Of a stretch of DNA of 64,000 bases, positions 55,949 through 64,000 are shown piece by piece. The stretch spans positions 1,674,001 through 1,738,000 of the forward strand of contig NZ_CP117167.1 in assembly GCF_028596025.1 (NCBI RefSeq), in the 5' to 3' direction. This stretch comes from Mucilaginibacter jinjuensis (lineage in GTDB: Bacteria > Bacteroidota > Bacteroidia > Sphingobacteriales > Sphingobacteriaceae). The notes beneath the pieces were generated by a model. It had not been told where the DNA came from, did not search any database, and saw only the letters and a list, made by a program, of their open reading frames with translations. Numbering within the stretch: the first letter of the stretch is position 1; every line of letters starts with the position of its first letter. Made by a program: the position numbers and the translations under genes.

Positions 55949-56261
55949 AGAAATGGTGATCGATTTCTATGATTTACGGGTGGATTTAACGGGCTGGTTT
56001 TTTGAATAAATTAACCAAAGATTAAAGTACTGAGCGTTAAAAAAGATGTTTTATCTTTATAAAATACTGATAATTAAATTTTTATAAATTTAACATTGCT
56101 AATTTTTGATTGATTTTAACTTTTATTCACAATGTTCATTCGTTTATTGCTTTTGTATGCATAAAATGAACGAAATTGAAGATAGTGACCTTAAATTGCA
56201 TAAACAATACCTAGGAAATGGGGTATAGAGTCCTATTGGATAGAGTATGATTAGAGTGTTA
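55949..56261. other. 313-base gap, no gene seen
   Basis: AT-rich sequence between the divergent-side start of the DUF4114 gene and the miaA stop. Only tiny frames occur. No terminator with a T-run for miaA and no exact TAnnTTTG/TTTG pair was found; AATCTTTG on the minus strand is a near match. Confidence 0.6.
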
Positions 56262-57170
56262 CTATTGTGATAATAGCCGATCTGATAATTCAACCAAATT
56301 ATCTGTACACGGGTTAGCCCAAACAATCTCTTTATCCTTATTAAACCATGTGAGCTGGCGTTTGGCAAATTGCCGGGTATGCTGTTTAATAAGTTCGATA
56401 GCGGTGTGCATATCAGTTTTATCATCAAAGTAATCAAAAAGCTCGTTGTAGCCTACCGTCTTCAATGCATTTACTTCGCGATAGGGGATAAGGTTTTCTG
56501 CTTCTTTAACAAGGCCCTCGGCTATCATCACATCTACTCGTTCATTGATCCTGTTATAGAGTTGCTCACGGGGCAGGTTTAAGCCTATCTTAACGATATT
56601 AAAAGGCCGCTGGCGGGTGCTTGCTGTACGGTATGAGGAAAAAGGCTTACCGGTACCCTCAAATACCTCTAAAGCTCTTATCAGGCGTTGTGGATTGTAG
56701 ATGTCAACTTCAGAGTAGTACTCCGGGTCGGCAACTGCTAATTTTTGCTGGAGATGAGCAACCCCTTTTTCGGTAAGCTCAATATTCAGGCGTTCCCTAA
56801 TTTCCGGTTCAACTGTGGGCAGGTTATCAAAACCTTCGCAAATGGCTTTAATGTATAAGCCCGATCCTCCCGCCAGAATAACCACATCATGCACTTTAAA
56901 AAGCTCATCAAGTAATTTTAAGCCTTCAGTCTCAAAATCACCAACATTAAAGTTTTCGGTGATGGAATGAGAATCTATGAAGTAATGTTTGGCTGCTGCC
57001 AGCTCATCGGGCGATGGCTTGGCGGTACCGATAGACATTTCTTTAAAGAACTGTCTTGAATCGGCAGATAGAATAACCGTATTGTAGTGTTTGGCTAATT
57101 TAATTGCAGCAGCCGTTTTACCAACAGCGGTAGGGCCGGCTACTACAATTAAAGTTTTATTGCTATTCAT
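56262..57170 (-). CDS. miaA: tRNA dimethylallyltransferase
   Basis: 302 residues. P-loop GPTAVGKTAAAIKLA (12-26), then SADSRQFFKEMSIGTAKPSPDE, AGGSGLYIKA, NPQRLIRALEV and TVGYNELFDYFD. Adds the isopentenyl group to A37 of tRNAs reading U-starting codons. Normal length; the C-terminus ends HTRQFAKRQLTWFNKDKEIVWAN, as in the family. Confidence 0.96.
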   Translation of the reverse strand: MNSNKTLIVVAGPTAVGKTAAAIKLAKHYNTVILSADSRQFFKEMSIGTAKPSPDELAAAKHYFIDSHSITENFNVGDFETEGLKLLDELFKVHDVVILAGGSGLYIKAICEGFDNLPTVEPEIRERLNIELTEKGVAHLQQKLAVADPEYYSEVDIYNPQRLIRALEVFEGTGKPFSSYRTASTRQRPFNIVKIGLNLPREQLYNRINERVDVMIAEGLVKEAENLIPYREVNALKTVGYNELFDYFDDKTDMHTAIELIKQHTRQFAKRQLTWFNKDKEIVWANPCTDNLVELSDRLLSQ

Positions 57171-57212
57171 TTATAGGTTGATAAATGAACATCAGGTTCA
57201 TTTACCGTATAA

Positions 57213-57881
57213 TTAATAATCGTCGTGGCCGCCTTTGCGTCCGCCTCCAAATTCGTCGTCTTCAAAGCCGTCGTTGTCAGAAAATTCATTGCCGAATTCG
57301 TCTTCCTCTTCTTCATGGGTTTCTTCTTCCTCATCTACAGAACCACCCAAGCCTAAAGCAGGGTCTTTAACTTCAGAAAAGTCTTCGGCATCCTCAGGGT
57401 TAAATTCCATTTCGTTCAGGAAATCAAATTCTTCGCTGGTTGGCGGTATTACGGTTGTACCCAATACATTACCAAATTGTTTAGGCGCTTCACCAACGCT
57501 TTTAAACACACTTGGGTAAGTTAAACCCGGAGTTTCGTTAAGAATCTTCATTAATTCCACATGGAAATCAAATGGCCTGTCGAAATTAAAAGTGTAATAG
57601 AATTTTTGATGTGGATCGTCAATAAAGTTGCTCAGTTTCGAGTTTTCCATCAATGCTACACCACGATTAGTTTTACGCTCATTGGGCTTATAAGCAATTT
57701 CTTCACCTTTAGTCCATTGATCGTTACTTATATAAAATGAAGATGAATAATCGGGATTATAACCTGTTGCCTGGTGTATAGCCAGGTGCAATTCTTCAAA
57801 GGTTTGATTTGACTTTACATCTATCTCCCTTGAAATATCATCATAATCTTCAAATGTAACCTTGAATCTATATATAGCCAT
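57213..57881 (-). CDS. PRiA4b ORF3-family protein with acidic tail
   Basis: 222 residues. N-terminal MAIYRFKVTFEDYDDISREIDVKSNQTFEELHLAIHQATGY and SSSFYISNDQWTKGEEI match the PF07929 type fold known from plasmid pRiA4b ORF-3 and IS passengers. The last 70 residues (about 150-222) are very acidic (EEEETHEEEEDEFG) and end in a Gly/Lys patch. Function unknown; conserved next to tRNA-processing genes here. No sign of a mobile element around it. Confidence 0.78.
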   Translation of the reverse strand: MAIYRFKVTFEDYDDISREIDVKSNQTFEELHLAIHQATGYNPDYSSSFYISNDQWTKGEEIAYKPNERKTNRGVALMENSKLSNFIDDPHQKFYYTFNFDRPFDFHVELMKILNETPGLTYPSVFKSVGEAPKQFGNVLGTTVIPPTSEEFDFLNEMEFNPEDAEDFSEVKDPALGLGGSVDEEEETHEEEEDEFGNEFSDNDGFEDDEFGGGRKGGHDDY

Positions 57882-57916
57882 TTTGTGTCTTGTGGATTTT
57901 TGCCAAAAATAATACT

Positions 57917-59335
57917 TTAATTTAAAATTGTGTTTGCCACAACTTTTAAGCCAATTTGTTCGCCTTTTGAAATGGTGAACGCAATTGCGGCCTCACGGGT
58001 GTTAGGTATTTCGCCTTCCAGGATGGCTTCGCGGATCTGATTTTTGATGATGCCAACTTCCCGACCTTCCTTAATACCAAATAGTTGCATAATATCAACC
58101 CCCGTTACGGGTGGTTGCCAGTTGCGTAACTGATCGCGCTCCTCAACATCTTTTAATTTCTGCTGAACCAGCTCAAAATTGTTACGATACTTCTTAACCT
58201 TATACTCGTTTTTGGTAGTAACGTCTGCTTTACAAAGCATCATCAGGCTTTCAATGTCTTCGCCTGCCTCAAAAAGTAAACGCCTCACGGCCGAATCTGT
58301 AATCACATCCTGGGCCAATACAATAGGGCGCAGGTGTAATTGCACCAACTTTTGCACCAGTTTCATGTGTTCGTTAAGCGGCAGTTTCAGTTGGGCAAAT
58401 ATTTTGGGTACCATGCGCGCACCACGGTCTTCATGCCCGTGGAAAGTCCAGCCGTGGCCGGGCTCGAAACGTTTGGTAGCAGGCTTGGCAATATCATGTA
58501 ATATAGCAGCCCAGCGCAGCCAAAGGTCGTGGGTATCAATTGTTATGTTATCCAATACCTGTAAGGTATGGTAAAAATTATCTTTATGGCCTTTGCCGTT
58601 AATGTACTCCACGCCGAACAGATTGGTCATCTGCGGAAAGATGATATGCAGCAAGCCTGTATCGAACAGGTAATTAAAACCGATAGACGGTTTGGGTGAA
58701 AGGATGATCTTATTCAGTTCGTCGGTAATACGTTCCTGTGATACGATCTTGATACGGTCTTTATTCAACTTAATAGCCTCAATCGCATTCTCCGCAATAT
58801 CAAAATGCAACTGCGAAGCAAAACGTATGGCCCGCATCATGCGTAAAGGATCGTCAGAGAACGTCTCAGCCGGATCAAGCGGTGTGCGGATCAGTTTGTT
58901 CTCCAAATCAACAATACCCTCAAAAGGATCAATCAGCTGACCGAATGTATCCGGGTGAAGTGAAATAGCCAGCGCATTAATGGTAAAATCGCGTCGTTTC
59001 TGGTCATCATCCAAGGTGCCGTTCTCTACAATTGGCTTGCGCGAATCTGAGCGGTATGATTCTTTGCGTGCACCTACAAATTCTACCTCAACATCCTGGT
59101 AACGCAGCATGGCAGTACCAAAGTTCTTAAAAACCGAAAGCTTAACTTTTAGTGCAGTTGCTACCTGTTCGGCAAAATCTATCCCGTTACCTAAAATAAC
59201 AATGTCGATATCTTTAGATGGACGGCCGAGGAAAATATCACGTACAAAACCACCAATGGCATATACCTGTAAGTTGCTTTTACCCGCAAGTTTAGAAATA
59301 ATGGAAAATACAGGATGTTTAAGATGGTTCTTCAT
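57917..59335 (-). CDS. CCA-adding enzyme / poly(A) polymerase family with HD domain
   Basis: 472 residues. Head domain AIGGFVRDIFLGRPSKDIDIVILG with the catalytic DxD; FGTAMLRYQDVEVEFVGARKESY; RRDFTINALAISL; DPLRMMRAIRFASQL. A C-terminal HD region has LRWAAILHDIAKPATK and FHGHEDRGARM. Since none of the tRNA genes here encode CCA, a CCA-adding enzyme is required; this is a good candidate. Confidence 0.9.
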   Translation of the reverse strand: MKNHLKHPVFSIISKLAGKSNLQVYAIGGFVRDIFLGRPSKDIDIVILGNGIDFAEQVATALKVKLSVFKNFGTAMLRYQDVEVEFVGARKESYRSDSRKPIVENGTLDDDQKRRDFTINALAISLHPDTFGQLIDPFEGIVDLENKLIRTPLDPAETFSDDPLRMMRAIRFASQLHFDIAENAIEAIKLNKDRIKIVSQERITDELNKIILSPKPSIGFNYLFDTGLLHIIFPQMTNLFGVEYINGKGHKDNFYHTLQVLDNITIDTHDLWLRWAAILHDIAKPATKRFEPGHGWTFHGHEDRGARMVPKIFAQLKLPLNEHMKLVQKLVQLHLRPIVLAQDVITDSAVRRLLFEAGEDIESLMMLCKADVTTKNEYKVKKYRNNFELVQQKLKDVEERDQLRNWQPPVTGVDIMQLFGIKEGREVGIIKNQIREAILEGEIPNTREAAIAFTISKGEQIGLKVVANTILN

Positions 59336-59402
59336 TCAAATACGTTGGCGCATGCCGCCGGGTACAAATTTAGTGATTATAGATTGGCTATAACAACACA
59401 AA

Positions 59403-59969
59403 TTAGCGGCGCAGAAATTCAAAGCGGCCGGTTGGCTCTAAACGCATAATGGTTGATGGTTTGTTTTCAGACATATTGTGCTGATCAACATCCACAACAT
59501 AATCCACCCCATTAATAATATCCTCACTTACAAAACCGAAATTCTTAGGCGAAGGTTCACCGCTGATATTGGCCGAGGTTGATACCAATGGCCTGCGCAT
59601 ACGTTGTATTAATTGCTGGCAAAATGGATGTTTACTCACCCGCAGGCCAACGCTTCCATCAGCAGCGATCAGAGCAGGAGATATGCCTTTAGCGCCCGGC
59701 ATAACCAGTGTTAAGGGGTTTTCGGCAAACTCAATCAGGTCATAAGCCAGGGCAGGTACTTCGGCCACGTAGCGTTCCAGTTGATGGTCGGCATCGAGCA
59801 GTATAATCATGCTTTTCGCCTCATCGCGTTGTTTAAGGGCAAAGATCTTTTGTACAGCTTCGGTATTGGTAGCATCGCAGCCTATGCCCCAAATGGTGTC
59901 GGTAGGGTAAAGGATGATCCCACCTTCCTGAATTACTTTATAAGCTTTGGCTACTTCGTCTCTAAGCAT
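59403..59969 (-). CDS. Threonylcarbamoyl-AMP synthase (Sua5/YrdC/YciO family)
   Basis: 188 residues. YPTDTIWGIGCDATN, KQRDEAKSMIILL, NPLTLVMPGA, GSVGLRVSKHPFCQQL, PLVSTSANISGEPSP: the YrdC fold with the KxRxxxK-like motif. It makes threonylcarbamoyl-AMP for t6A37 in tRNA. It overlaps the upstream GT4 gene by 8 bases. Whether it is the main TsaC or a YciO-type paralog cannot be told. Confidence 0.9.
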   Translation of the reverse strand: MLRDEVAKAYKVIQEGGIILYPTDTIWGIGCDATNTEAVQKIFALKQRDEAKSMIILLDADHQLERYVAEVPALAYDLIEFAENPLTLVMPGAKGISPALIAADGSVGLRVSKHPFCQQLIQRMRRPLVSTSANISGEPSPKNFGFVSEDIINGVDYVVDVDQHNMSENKPSTIMRLEPTGRFEFLRR

Positions 59970-61074
59970 GGTTTAATACGTTTTTATATAGTTCGGCATG
60001 CTGGGCAGCCAGTTTATCATCGGCAAAGTTACGCGAATATGCCAAACCTTTGGTAATCATATTTTGGCGAAGGTTTTCATCACTCAACACCTGCATAATT
60101 AAGCCTGCTAATTGAAACTCATTATCAGGGTCAGTATAAAGACTATCAGGGCCGCCTGCTTCTTCCAGGCATGATCCTGTTGCGCCAATTGCAGCTGCCC
60201 CAGAACATAGTGCTTCTAATATTGGTATGCCAAAACCTTCATACCTTGATGGATAAATAAAGCAGCCCGCTTGCTGATAAATGGCGGGTAATTCATCAAA
60301 CTTTACTCCGTGTAGAAATATAACCCTATCGGTCAATTCGTGTTGATTGATATAGGCTTTTACTTCATCCAGGTAAGCAGTAGGTTTACCGACAACAACC
60401 AGTTTAATATTGGCAACCTGCCCTAAAGCTTTTACCAGTAACAATAAATTTTTACGTGGTTCAATGGTGCCTACATTAAGCAAGTATTTATCGGGCAGAT
60501 TATATTTAGCTTTTACCGTTTGTTTTTGCTCCGCAGTTTGTTCTGTTTTGAAGGAGGCATCGCAGCTTTGATAAATGATCACAATTTTTGAAGGATCGAC
60601 ATTTAGCAGCTCCACCAAATCATCTTTAGTTTTCTGACTTATGGCAATAATCTTATCTGCAGCGCGGCAAGCCACCACAAGCTTTGCCTTGTAGATGTAC
60701 CGGTTTATCCAGCTGAAATATTGGGGGAAACGCATGAAAATAAGATCGTGCACCGTAACTACAGAACGGATCCCCCAGCGTTCAATACCAATAGGCAACT
60801 CATGACTAAGGCCGTGATAGAGCTCAATACCATCGCGCCTTAAATCGTACAAAATACCACTGGTGCGCCAACGAGAAGTAAAGAATTTTAATTTGGGACT
60901 TTTAGTCTGCGTAGACTGAGGTGGAGTATAAATACCCGGCTTAACCTTGGGTGTATAAAGGAGGTATTCATTTTCGGGGTAATACTTAACCAGCGCATTA
61001 ATAAGCCACCTGCTGTAGTTGCCCAAGCCGGTACGGTTTAAAAAAGCGCGTTTAGCATCGAAGCCGATCTTCAT
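59962..61074 (-). CDS. Family 4 glycosyltransferase
   Basis: 370 residues. Opening KIGFDAKRAFLNRTGLGNYSRWLINAL; VVTVHDLIFMRFPQYFSWINRYIYK; KYLLNVGTIEPRKNLLLLVKAL; SRYEGFGIPILEALCSGAAAIGATGSCLEEAGGPDSLY (GT4 donor site). Similar to mannosyltransferase-type GT4. It lies outside the main locus, overlapping a tRNA-modification gene; its glycan target is unknown. Confidence 0.9.
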   Translation of the reverse strand: MKIGFDAKRAFLNRTGLGNYSRWLINALVKYYPENEYLLYTPKVKPGIYTPPQSTQTKSPKLKFFTSRWRTSGILYDLRRDGIELYHGLSHELPIGIERWGIRSVVTVHDLIFMRFPQYFSWINRYIYKAKLVVACRAADKIIAISQKTKDDLVELLNVDPSKIVIIYQSCDASFKTEQTAEQKQTVKAKYNLPDKYLLNVGTIEPRKNLLLLVKALGQVANIKLVVVGKPTAYLDEVKAYINQHELTDRVIFLHGVKFDELPAIYQQAGCFIYPSRYEGFGIPILEALCSGAAAIGATGSCLEEAGGPDSLYTDPDNEFQLAGLIMQVLSDENLRQNMITKGLAYSRNFADDKLAAQHAELYKNVLNHA

Positions 61075-61079
61075 TATTT

Positions 61080-61267
61080 AATGATAGAAGGAGTGAATGA
61101 TAGAATGAGTGTTTATATTCACTCATTCTGTCATTCATACCAATTGATTTTAAATTCTAATAAAAGAAAAACGTCATTGCTTCGTTTCTTGCAATGACGT
61201 TCTTTTTGTTTTTGAGTTAGTTAATGATAGCGAGTTAAATATTCACTCATTCTATCATTCACTCATT
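61080..61267. repeat. GAATGAGT-type inverted repeat, copy 3
   Basis: GGAGTGAATGATAGAATGAG at the left is mirrored by CACTCATTCTATCATTCACT at the right (61242-61263), with a further inner TTCACTCATTCTGTCATTCA. The GTCATTGC hairpin of copy 2 lies within it. Same word family as 9749-9846. Confidence 0.7.
61170..61201 (-). terminator. GTCATTGC-type hairpin, copy 2; likely dapD terminator
   Basis: AACGTCATTGC (61170-61180) pairs perfectly with GCAATGACGTT (61191-61201) around a 10-base loop. Read on the minus strand it is followed by TTTTTCTTTT, so it can end the dapD transcript. The core matches the element at 7602-7679. Confidence 0.72.
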
Positions 61268-61277
61268 CAAAATTAAT

Positions 61278-62096
61278 TTACACCGCCACATTATTCTCTC
61301 TCAATGCATCATTAAGGGAGGTTTTTTTGTCGGTTGATTCTTTACGTTTACCGATGATCAGGGCGCAAGGCACCTGGTAGTCACCGGCAGGGAATTTTTT
61401 GGTATATGAACCAGGTATAACTACCGAACGTGACGGTACATAACCTTTATATTCAACGGGCTCTTCGCCGGTTACGTCAATAATTTTGGTAGATGCGGTT
61501 AATACTACGTTTGCACCCAGTACTACTTCGTTCTCTAAACGTACACCTTCTACCACGATAGCGCGTGAACCCAGGAAACAGTTGTCGCCGATAATAACCG
61601 GGGCAGCCTGAACCGGCTCTAACACACCACCGATACCAACACCACCGCTTAGGTGTACATGCTTACCTATTTGTGCGCATGAACCCACAGTAGCCCAGGT
61701 ATCAACCATGGTACCTTCGCCTACATAAGCGCCAATGTTTACATAAGATGGCATCATGATTACGCCCGGAGCTAAATAAGCACCATAACGTGCAATACCA
61801 TGAGGCACCACACGAACACCGGTTTTTTTGTAGTCGGTTTTCAATTTCATTTTATCATGGAAGACGAACGGACCAACTTTAATTTCCTCCATTTTCATGA
61901 TCGGGAAATACATCAATACCGCTTTCTTAATCCATTCGTTTACATGCCAGCGGCCTGCAATGCACTCGGCAACACGGGCTTCACCCTTATCAAGGCGGGC
62001 AATGATGGTTTCAATAGCGTTGATATAGTCGTTTTCACTTAGCAGGGCACGGTCTTCCCAGGCTTGTTCAATAAGTTCTTTTAAATCTAAATACAT
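61278..62096 (-). CDS. dapD: Tetrahydrodipicolinate N-succinyltransferase
   Basis: 272 residues, hexapeptide-repeat enzyme of the succinylase lysine/diaminopimelate pathway. VRVVPHGIARYGAYLAPGVIMMPSYVNIGAYVGEGTMVDTWATVGSCAQIG and GGVGIGGVLEPVQAAPVIIGDNCFLGSRAIVVEGV mark the left-handed beta helix. Full length with intact motifs. Confidence 0.95.
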   Translation of the reverse strand: MYLDLKELIEQAWEDRALLSENDYINAIETIIARLDKGEARVAECIAGRWHVNEWIKKAVLMYFPIMKMEEIKVGPFVFHDKMKLKTDYKKTGVRVVPHGIARYGAYLAPGVIMMPSYVNIGAYVGEGTMVDTWATVGSCAQIGKHVHLSGGVGIGGVLEPVQAAPVIIGDNCFLGSRAIVVEGVRLENEVVLGANVVLTASTKIIDVTGEEPVEYKGYVPSRSVVIPGSYTKKFPAGDYQVPCALIIGKRKESTDKKTSLNDALRENNVAV

Positions 62097-62150
62097 GATA
62101 AAAATTTTCGCAAAGTAAAGGTTTTTTAAGCAAAATTATGGCCTAAAAAG

Positions 62151-62594
62151 CTATTTAACAGGCAATATTCCTTTTGGGGCGTAAGCATATACAAAATACA
62201 CAATTATAAGGCAAATTGCTAAAGATATAGCCAAAGGCTTCATAATGCTTTTAGGGTAATAATCGCTCTCCGGGAAATATTTGTTGAAAAAATATTCGGT
62301 TAATATAGCAGCGCCAATGCCGTTAAATACAATGGCAGCTATACTGGCTTGCATACCAATATAAGCCGTCAGCAGGCTGCCTATAAAAGTATATAACAGA
62401 GAGAACAGCAAAACCAGGTTCGCTTCTTTTCTGTAACCTGCCGATCTTAAATTACTCATCAGGAGCACGCCACCAAAAATGGTAGAGAAGAATATAGAAA
62501 ATCCCCAGATAGCCCGTTTAGAGTAAATCTCAATATCGTAATTATCCTCGCTTTGCGAGTCTTCTGTATAGTCGTCGTTTTCTTTTAATTCCAT
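62151..62594 (-). CDS. Small inner-membrane protein with four predicted helices
   Basis: 147 residues. An acidic soluble N-terminus (MELKENDDYTEDSQSEDNYD) is followed by four hydrophobic helices (about 30-50, 60-82, 85-105, 119-140). No family recognised. A TATATTTG element ends 5 bases before its ATG, suggesting a leaderless message. Probably a conserved Bacteroidota membrane protein, function unknown. Confidence 0.68.
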   Translation of the reverse strand: MELKENDDYTEDSQSEDNYDIEIYSKRAIWGFSIFFSTIFGGVLLMSNLRSAGYRKEANLVLLFSLLYTFIGSLLTAYIGMQASIAAIVFNGIGAAILTEYFFNKYFPESDYYPKSIMKPLAISLAICLIIVYFVYAYAPKGILPVK

Positions 62595-62599
62595 TAGTG

Positions 62600-62607
62600 C
62601 AAATATA
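62600..62607 (-). promoter_or_regulatory. -7 element TATATTTG, five bases before an ATG
   Basis: Read on the minus strand, this is an exact TAnnTTTG whose last base is 5 bases from ATG (62594-62592). TTTG words upstream are 8 and 26 bases away, so the -33 spacing is poor. Confidence 0.35.
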
Positions 62608-62681
62608 ATTTAAAACAAACACTTGCTGCTGTGCAAATTATTTAGCCATTTTGTATTTCTGTTTATACAGAGTTAATATTT

Positions 62682-63104
62682 ATGGCAGAGAAAGAGAAAT
62701 TACGAATAGATAAATACTTGTGGGCTATCCGCATTTTTAAAACACGTACCCTGGCATCCGATGCTTGTAAGGCAGGACGTGTGAAATTGGCGGGACAAAA
62801 CATCAAACCTTCGCACGAAGTAAAGCTGAACGAGGTATACAATATATCTAAAGGCCCCGAACGCAAAGTGATAATGGTAACCGGTTTACTGGAGATGCGT
62901 GTTGATGCCAAAACAGCTGTGAACTACTACGAAGACCAAACCCCGGTTGAAGACCGTGCAGGTTTCCAATCGATGTTCCAGGCACCACAGTTAAGGCGCG
63001 ACCGTGGCGCAGGCCGCCCCACCAAACGCGATCGCCGTGAAATTGATGATCTGCAGCAGGACTTTTTCGAGAAAAATACGAACAGCGAGCATAGCGACGA
63101 ATAA
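62682..63104 (+). CDS. S4-domain RNA-binding protein (Hsp15/HslR-like)
   Basis: 140 residues. The S4 domain (about 7-65) has KLRIDKYLWAIRIFKTRTLASDACKAGRVKLAGQNIKPSHEVKLNE; the tail is basic (RRDRGAGRPTKRDRREID). Hsp15 proteins bind stalled 50S particles with attached peptidyl-tRNA after heat shock. Bacteroidota homologs are similar in length; their function is by family. Confidence 0.9.
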   Translation: MAEKEKLRIDKYLWAIRIFKTRTLASDACKAGRVKLAGQNIKPSHEVKLNEVYNISKGPERKVIMVTGLLEMRVDAKTAVNYYEDQTPVEDRAGFQSMFQAPQLRRDRGAGRPTKRDRREIDDLQQDFFEKNTNSEHSDE

Positions 63105-63153
63105 CATTAAGCTGACCAGAAACAATAACCCAATTTAAACCTTTGATATTTTA

Positions 63154-64000
63154 ATGGATTCATTGACCCACCTTACGCTTGGCGCTTGCACAGGTGAATT
63201 ACTCCTGGGCAAAAAACTGGGTAAGAAAGCCATGCTCTGGGGAGCCTTTGCCGCCAACCTGCCGGATATTGATACCGTAGCAGGTTTTTTTGTGCATGGC
63301 GACAGGGCGCTGATGATCCACCGGGGAATAACCCACTCGTTGCTTTTCGCTGTAATTATAGGGCTGCTTCTCGCTTTTCTGGCGAAACGCATTTACCCTA
63401 AAATTGAAATGCGAAGCCTGGTCTTCTTTTTTTTGTTCCAACTTATCCTGCATGATTTGCTGGATACCTGTACCAATTATGGTACCGGTTTGCTCGAGCC
63501 CTTTAGTCATGCCCGTTTCTCGATAGAGGTGCTGTATGTGGCTGACCCATTGTTTACCATTAGTTTGCTTATTGCTTCGGCTTATTTAATATGGGGCCGT
63601 CGTAAACGCAGCCAGTGGGCGGCTATAGCTATAATTATTTCGGGTATTTATTTAGGCATTGCAAGTGTTGGTAAGCTTTATATCGATAGCAAAACCAAAG
63701 CAACTCTGAGTACACCTGCGCCATTTACTTCCTTATTATGGTATTGCATCATTAAAACGGATAAAGGCTATTATACAGGGTATCAATCTGTATTTGATCA
63801 TACGCCTATCAGTTATGGTTTTTATCCACAAAATGATTCACTACTTAAAGAACCACAGCCAGATTTAAAAGCCTTTGCCGATGAATATTACACCATCAGT
63901 CAATCGCATAACCAGTTATATTTTAATGTGCTTCGCTTCGGCCAAATACAAGGTTGGCAAAACAATATGGCGCCATTTGCATTAAGTTACCCGGTGAACA
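63154..64000 (+). CDS. DUF457/YdjM-type membrane-bound metal-dependent hydrolase, 3' end cut by window
   Basis: 282 codons are visible and the frame is still open at the window end. MDSLTHLTLGACTGELLLGKKLGKKAMLWGAFAANLPDIDTVAGFF, then HRGITHSLLFAVIIGLLL: the DH/HxxxTHS motif typical of the LexA-binding-regulated YdjM family. Four or five membrane helices. A soluble C-terminal part begins near residue 190. Substrate unknown. It begins 49 bases after the S4 gene. Confidence 0.85.
   Translation, partial: MDSLTHLTLGACTGELLLGKKLGKKAMLWGAFAANLPDIDTVAGFFVHGDRALMIHRGITHSLLFAVIIGLLLAFLAKRIYPKIEMRSLVFFFLFQLILHDLLDTCTNYGTGLLEPFSHARFSIEVLYVADPLFTISLLIASAYLIWGRRKRSQWAAIAIIISGIYLGIASVGKLYIDSKTKATLSTPAPFTSLLWYCIIKTDKGYYTGYQSVFDHTPISYGFYPQNDSLLKEPQPDLKAFADEYYTISQSHNQLYFNVLRFGQIQGWQNNMAPFALSYPVN

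Noticed and set aside
57213..57881. PRiA4b ORF3-type gene considered as part of a mobile element
   Set aside because: No inverted repeats, target duplications or transposase nearby; flanked by housekeeping genes.

Overview
The window looks like the chromosome of a member of the phylum Bacteroidota, most likely family Sphingobacteriaceae (Mucilaginibacter or Pedobacter type). The reasons are TAnnTTTG/TTTG promoters, an almost complete lack of Shine-Dalgarno sequences, FdtA/FdtB, DUF3467, GH26 and GH28 proteins, and ribosomal and RNA-polymerase proteins of Bacteroidota type. The genus is an inference from the general look of the proteins; no 16S rRNA gene is present.

Layout. (1) 1-7.6 kb is mixed: the C-terminus of a GH26 mannanase, an antitoxin-like small gene, a minus-strand operon for a 3-amino/3-keto deoxysugar (GT14 - fdtA - fdtB), an AhpD-like protein, a DUF3179 membrane protein, a GH28-like secreted beta-helix protein and apt. 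(2) 7.7-23 kb is the core information-processing block: rpsU - xer recombinase - hpf, then tRNA-Thr/Tyr/Gly/Thr - tuf - tRNA-Trp - secE - nusG - rplK - rplA - rplJ - rplL - rpoB - rpoC. rpsU and hpf carry strong Shine-Dalgarno sequences, which is exceptional in this phylum. (3) 23-26.4 kb is an accessory insertion after rpoC: a complete IS1182-type element with 17-bp inverted repeats and a 6-bp target duplication. It sits exactly in the loop of a terminator hairpin that belonged to a minus-strand outer-membrane barrel gene. A DUF3467 gene follows. (4) 26.5-54.2 kb is a large Wzx/Wzy-type exopolysaccharide locus: Wza-like OPX lipoprotein, Wzc-like tyrosine kinase, flippase, polymerase, ten glycosyltransferases, an acyltransferase and a WcaF acetyltransferase. 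It also holds nucleotide-sugar genes for GDP-fucose (gmd, fcl), UDP-glucuronate (ugd), UDP-xylose (uxs), part of dTDP-rhamnose (rfbD, rfbA) and heptose phosphate (gmhA). A minus-strand secreted FlgD-Ig/beta-propeller protein lies inside it. A eukaryotic-type phosphomannomutase-like HAD protein and a DUF4114 lipoprotein follow. (5) 56-64 kb is housekeeping on the minus strand (miaA, a PRiA4b-ORF3-type protein, cca-type nucleotidyltransferase, Sua5/YrdC, a lone GT4, dapD, a small membrane protein), then an S4 RNA-binding protein and a truncated DUF457-type membrane hydrolase on the plus strand.

How it works together. The core block makes the translation and transcription machinery from a strong promoter before the tRNA cluster, with hairpins between tuf and tRNA-Trp and between rplL and rpoB as likely processing or attenuation points. 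The exopolysaccharide locus resembles a colanic-acid-like system: activated sugars are assembled on a lipid carrier by the glycosyltransferases, flipped by Wzx, polymerised by Wzy and exported by Wza/Wzc. Intergenic spaces carry at least three families of dispersed palindromic repeats.

I see no CRISPR array, prophage, rRNA gene or replication origin. The observations I find most worth checking are the two Shine-Dalgarno sequences on ribosome-associated genes, the IS in a terminator loop, the hairpin abutting the xer start codon, and the predicted leaderless genes.
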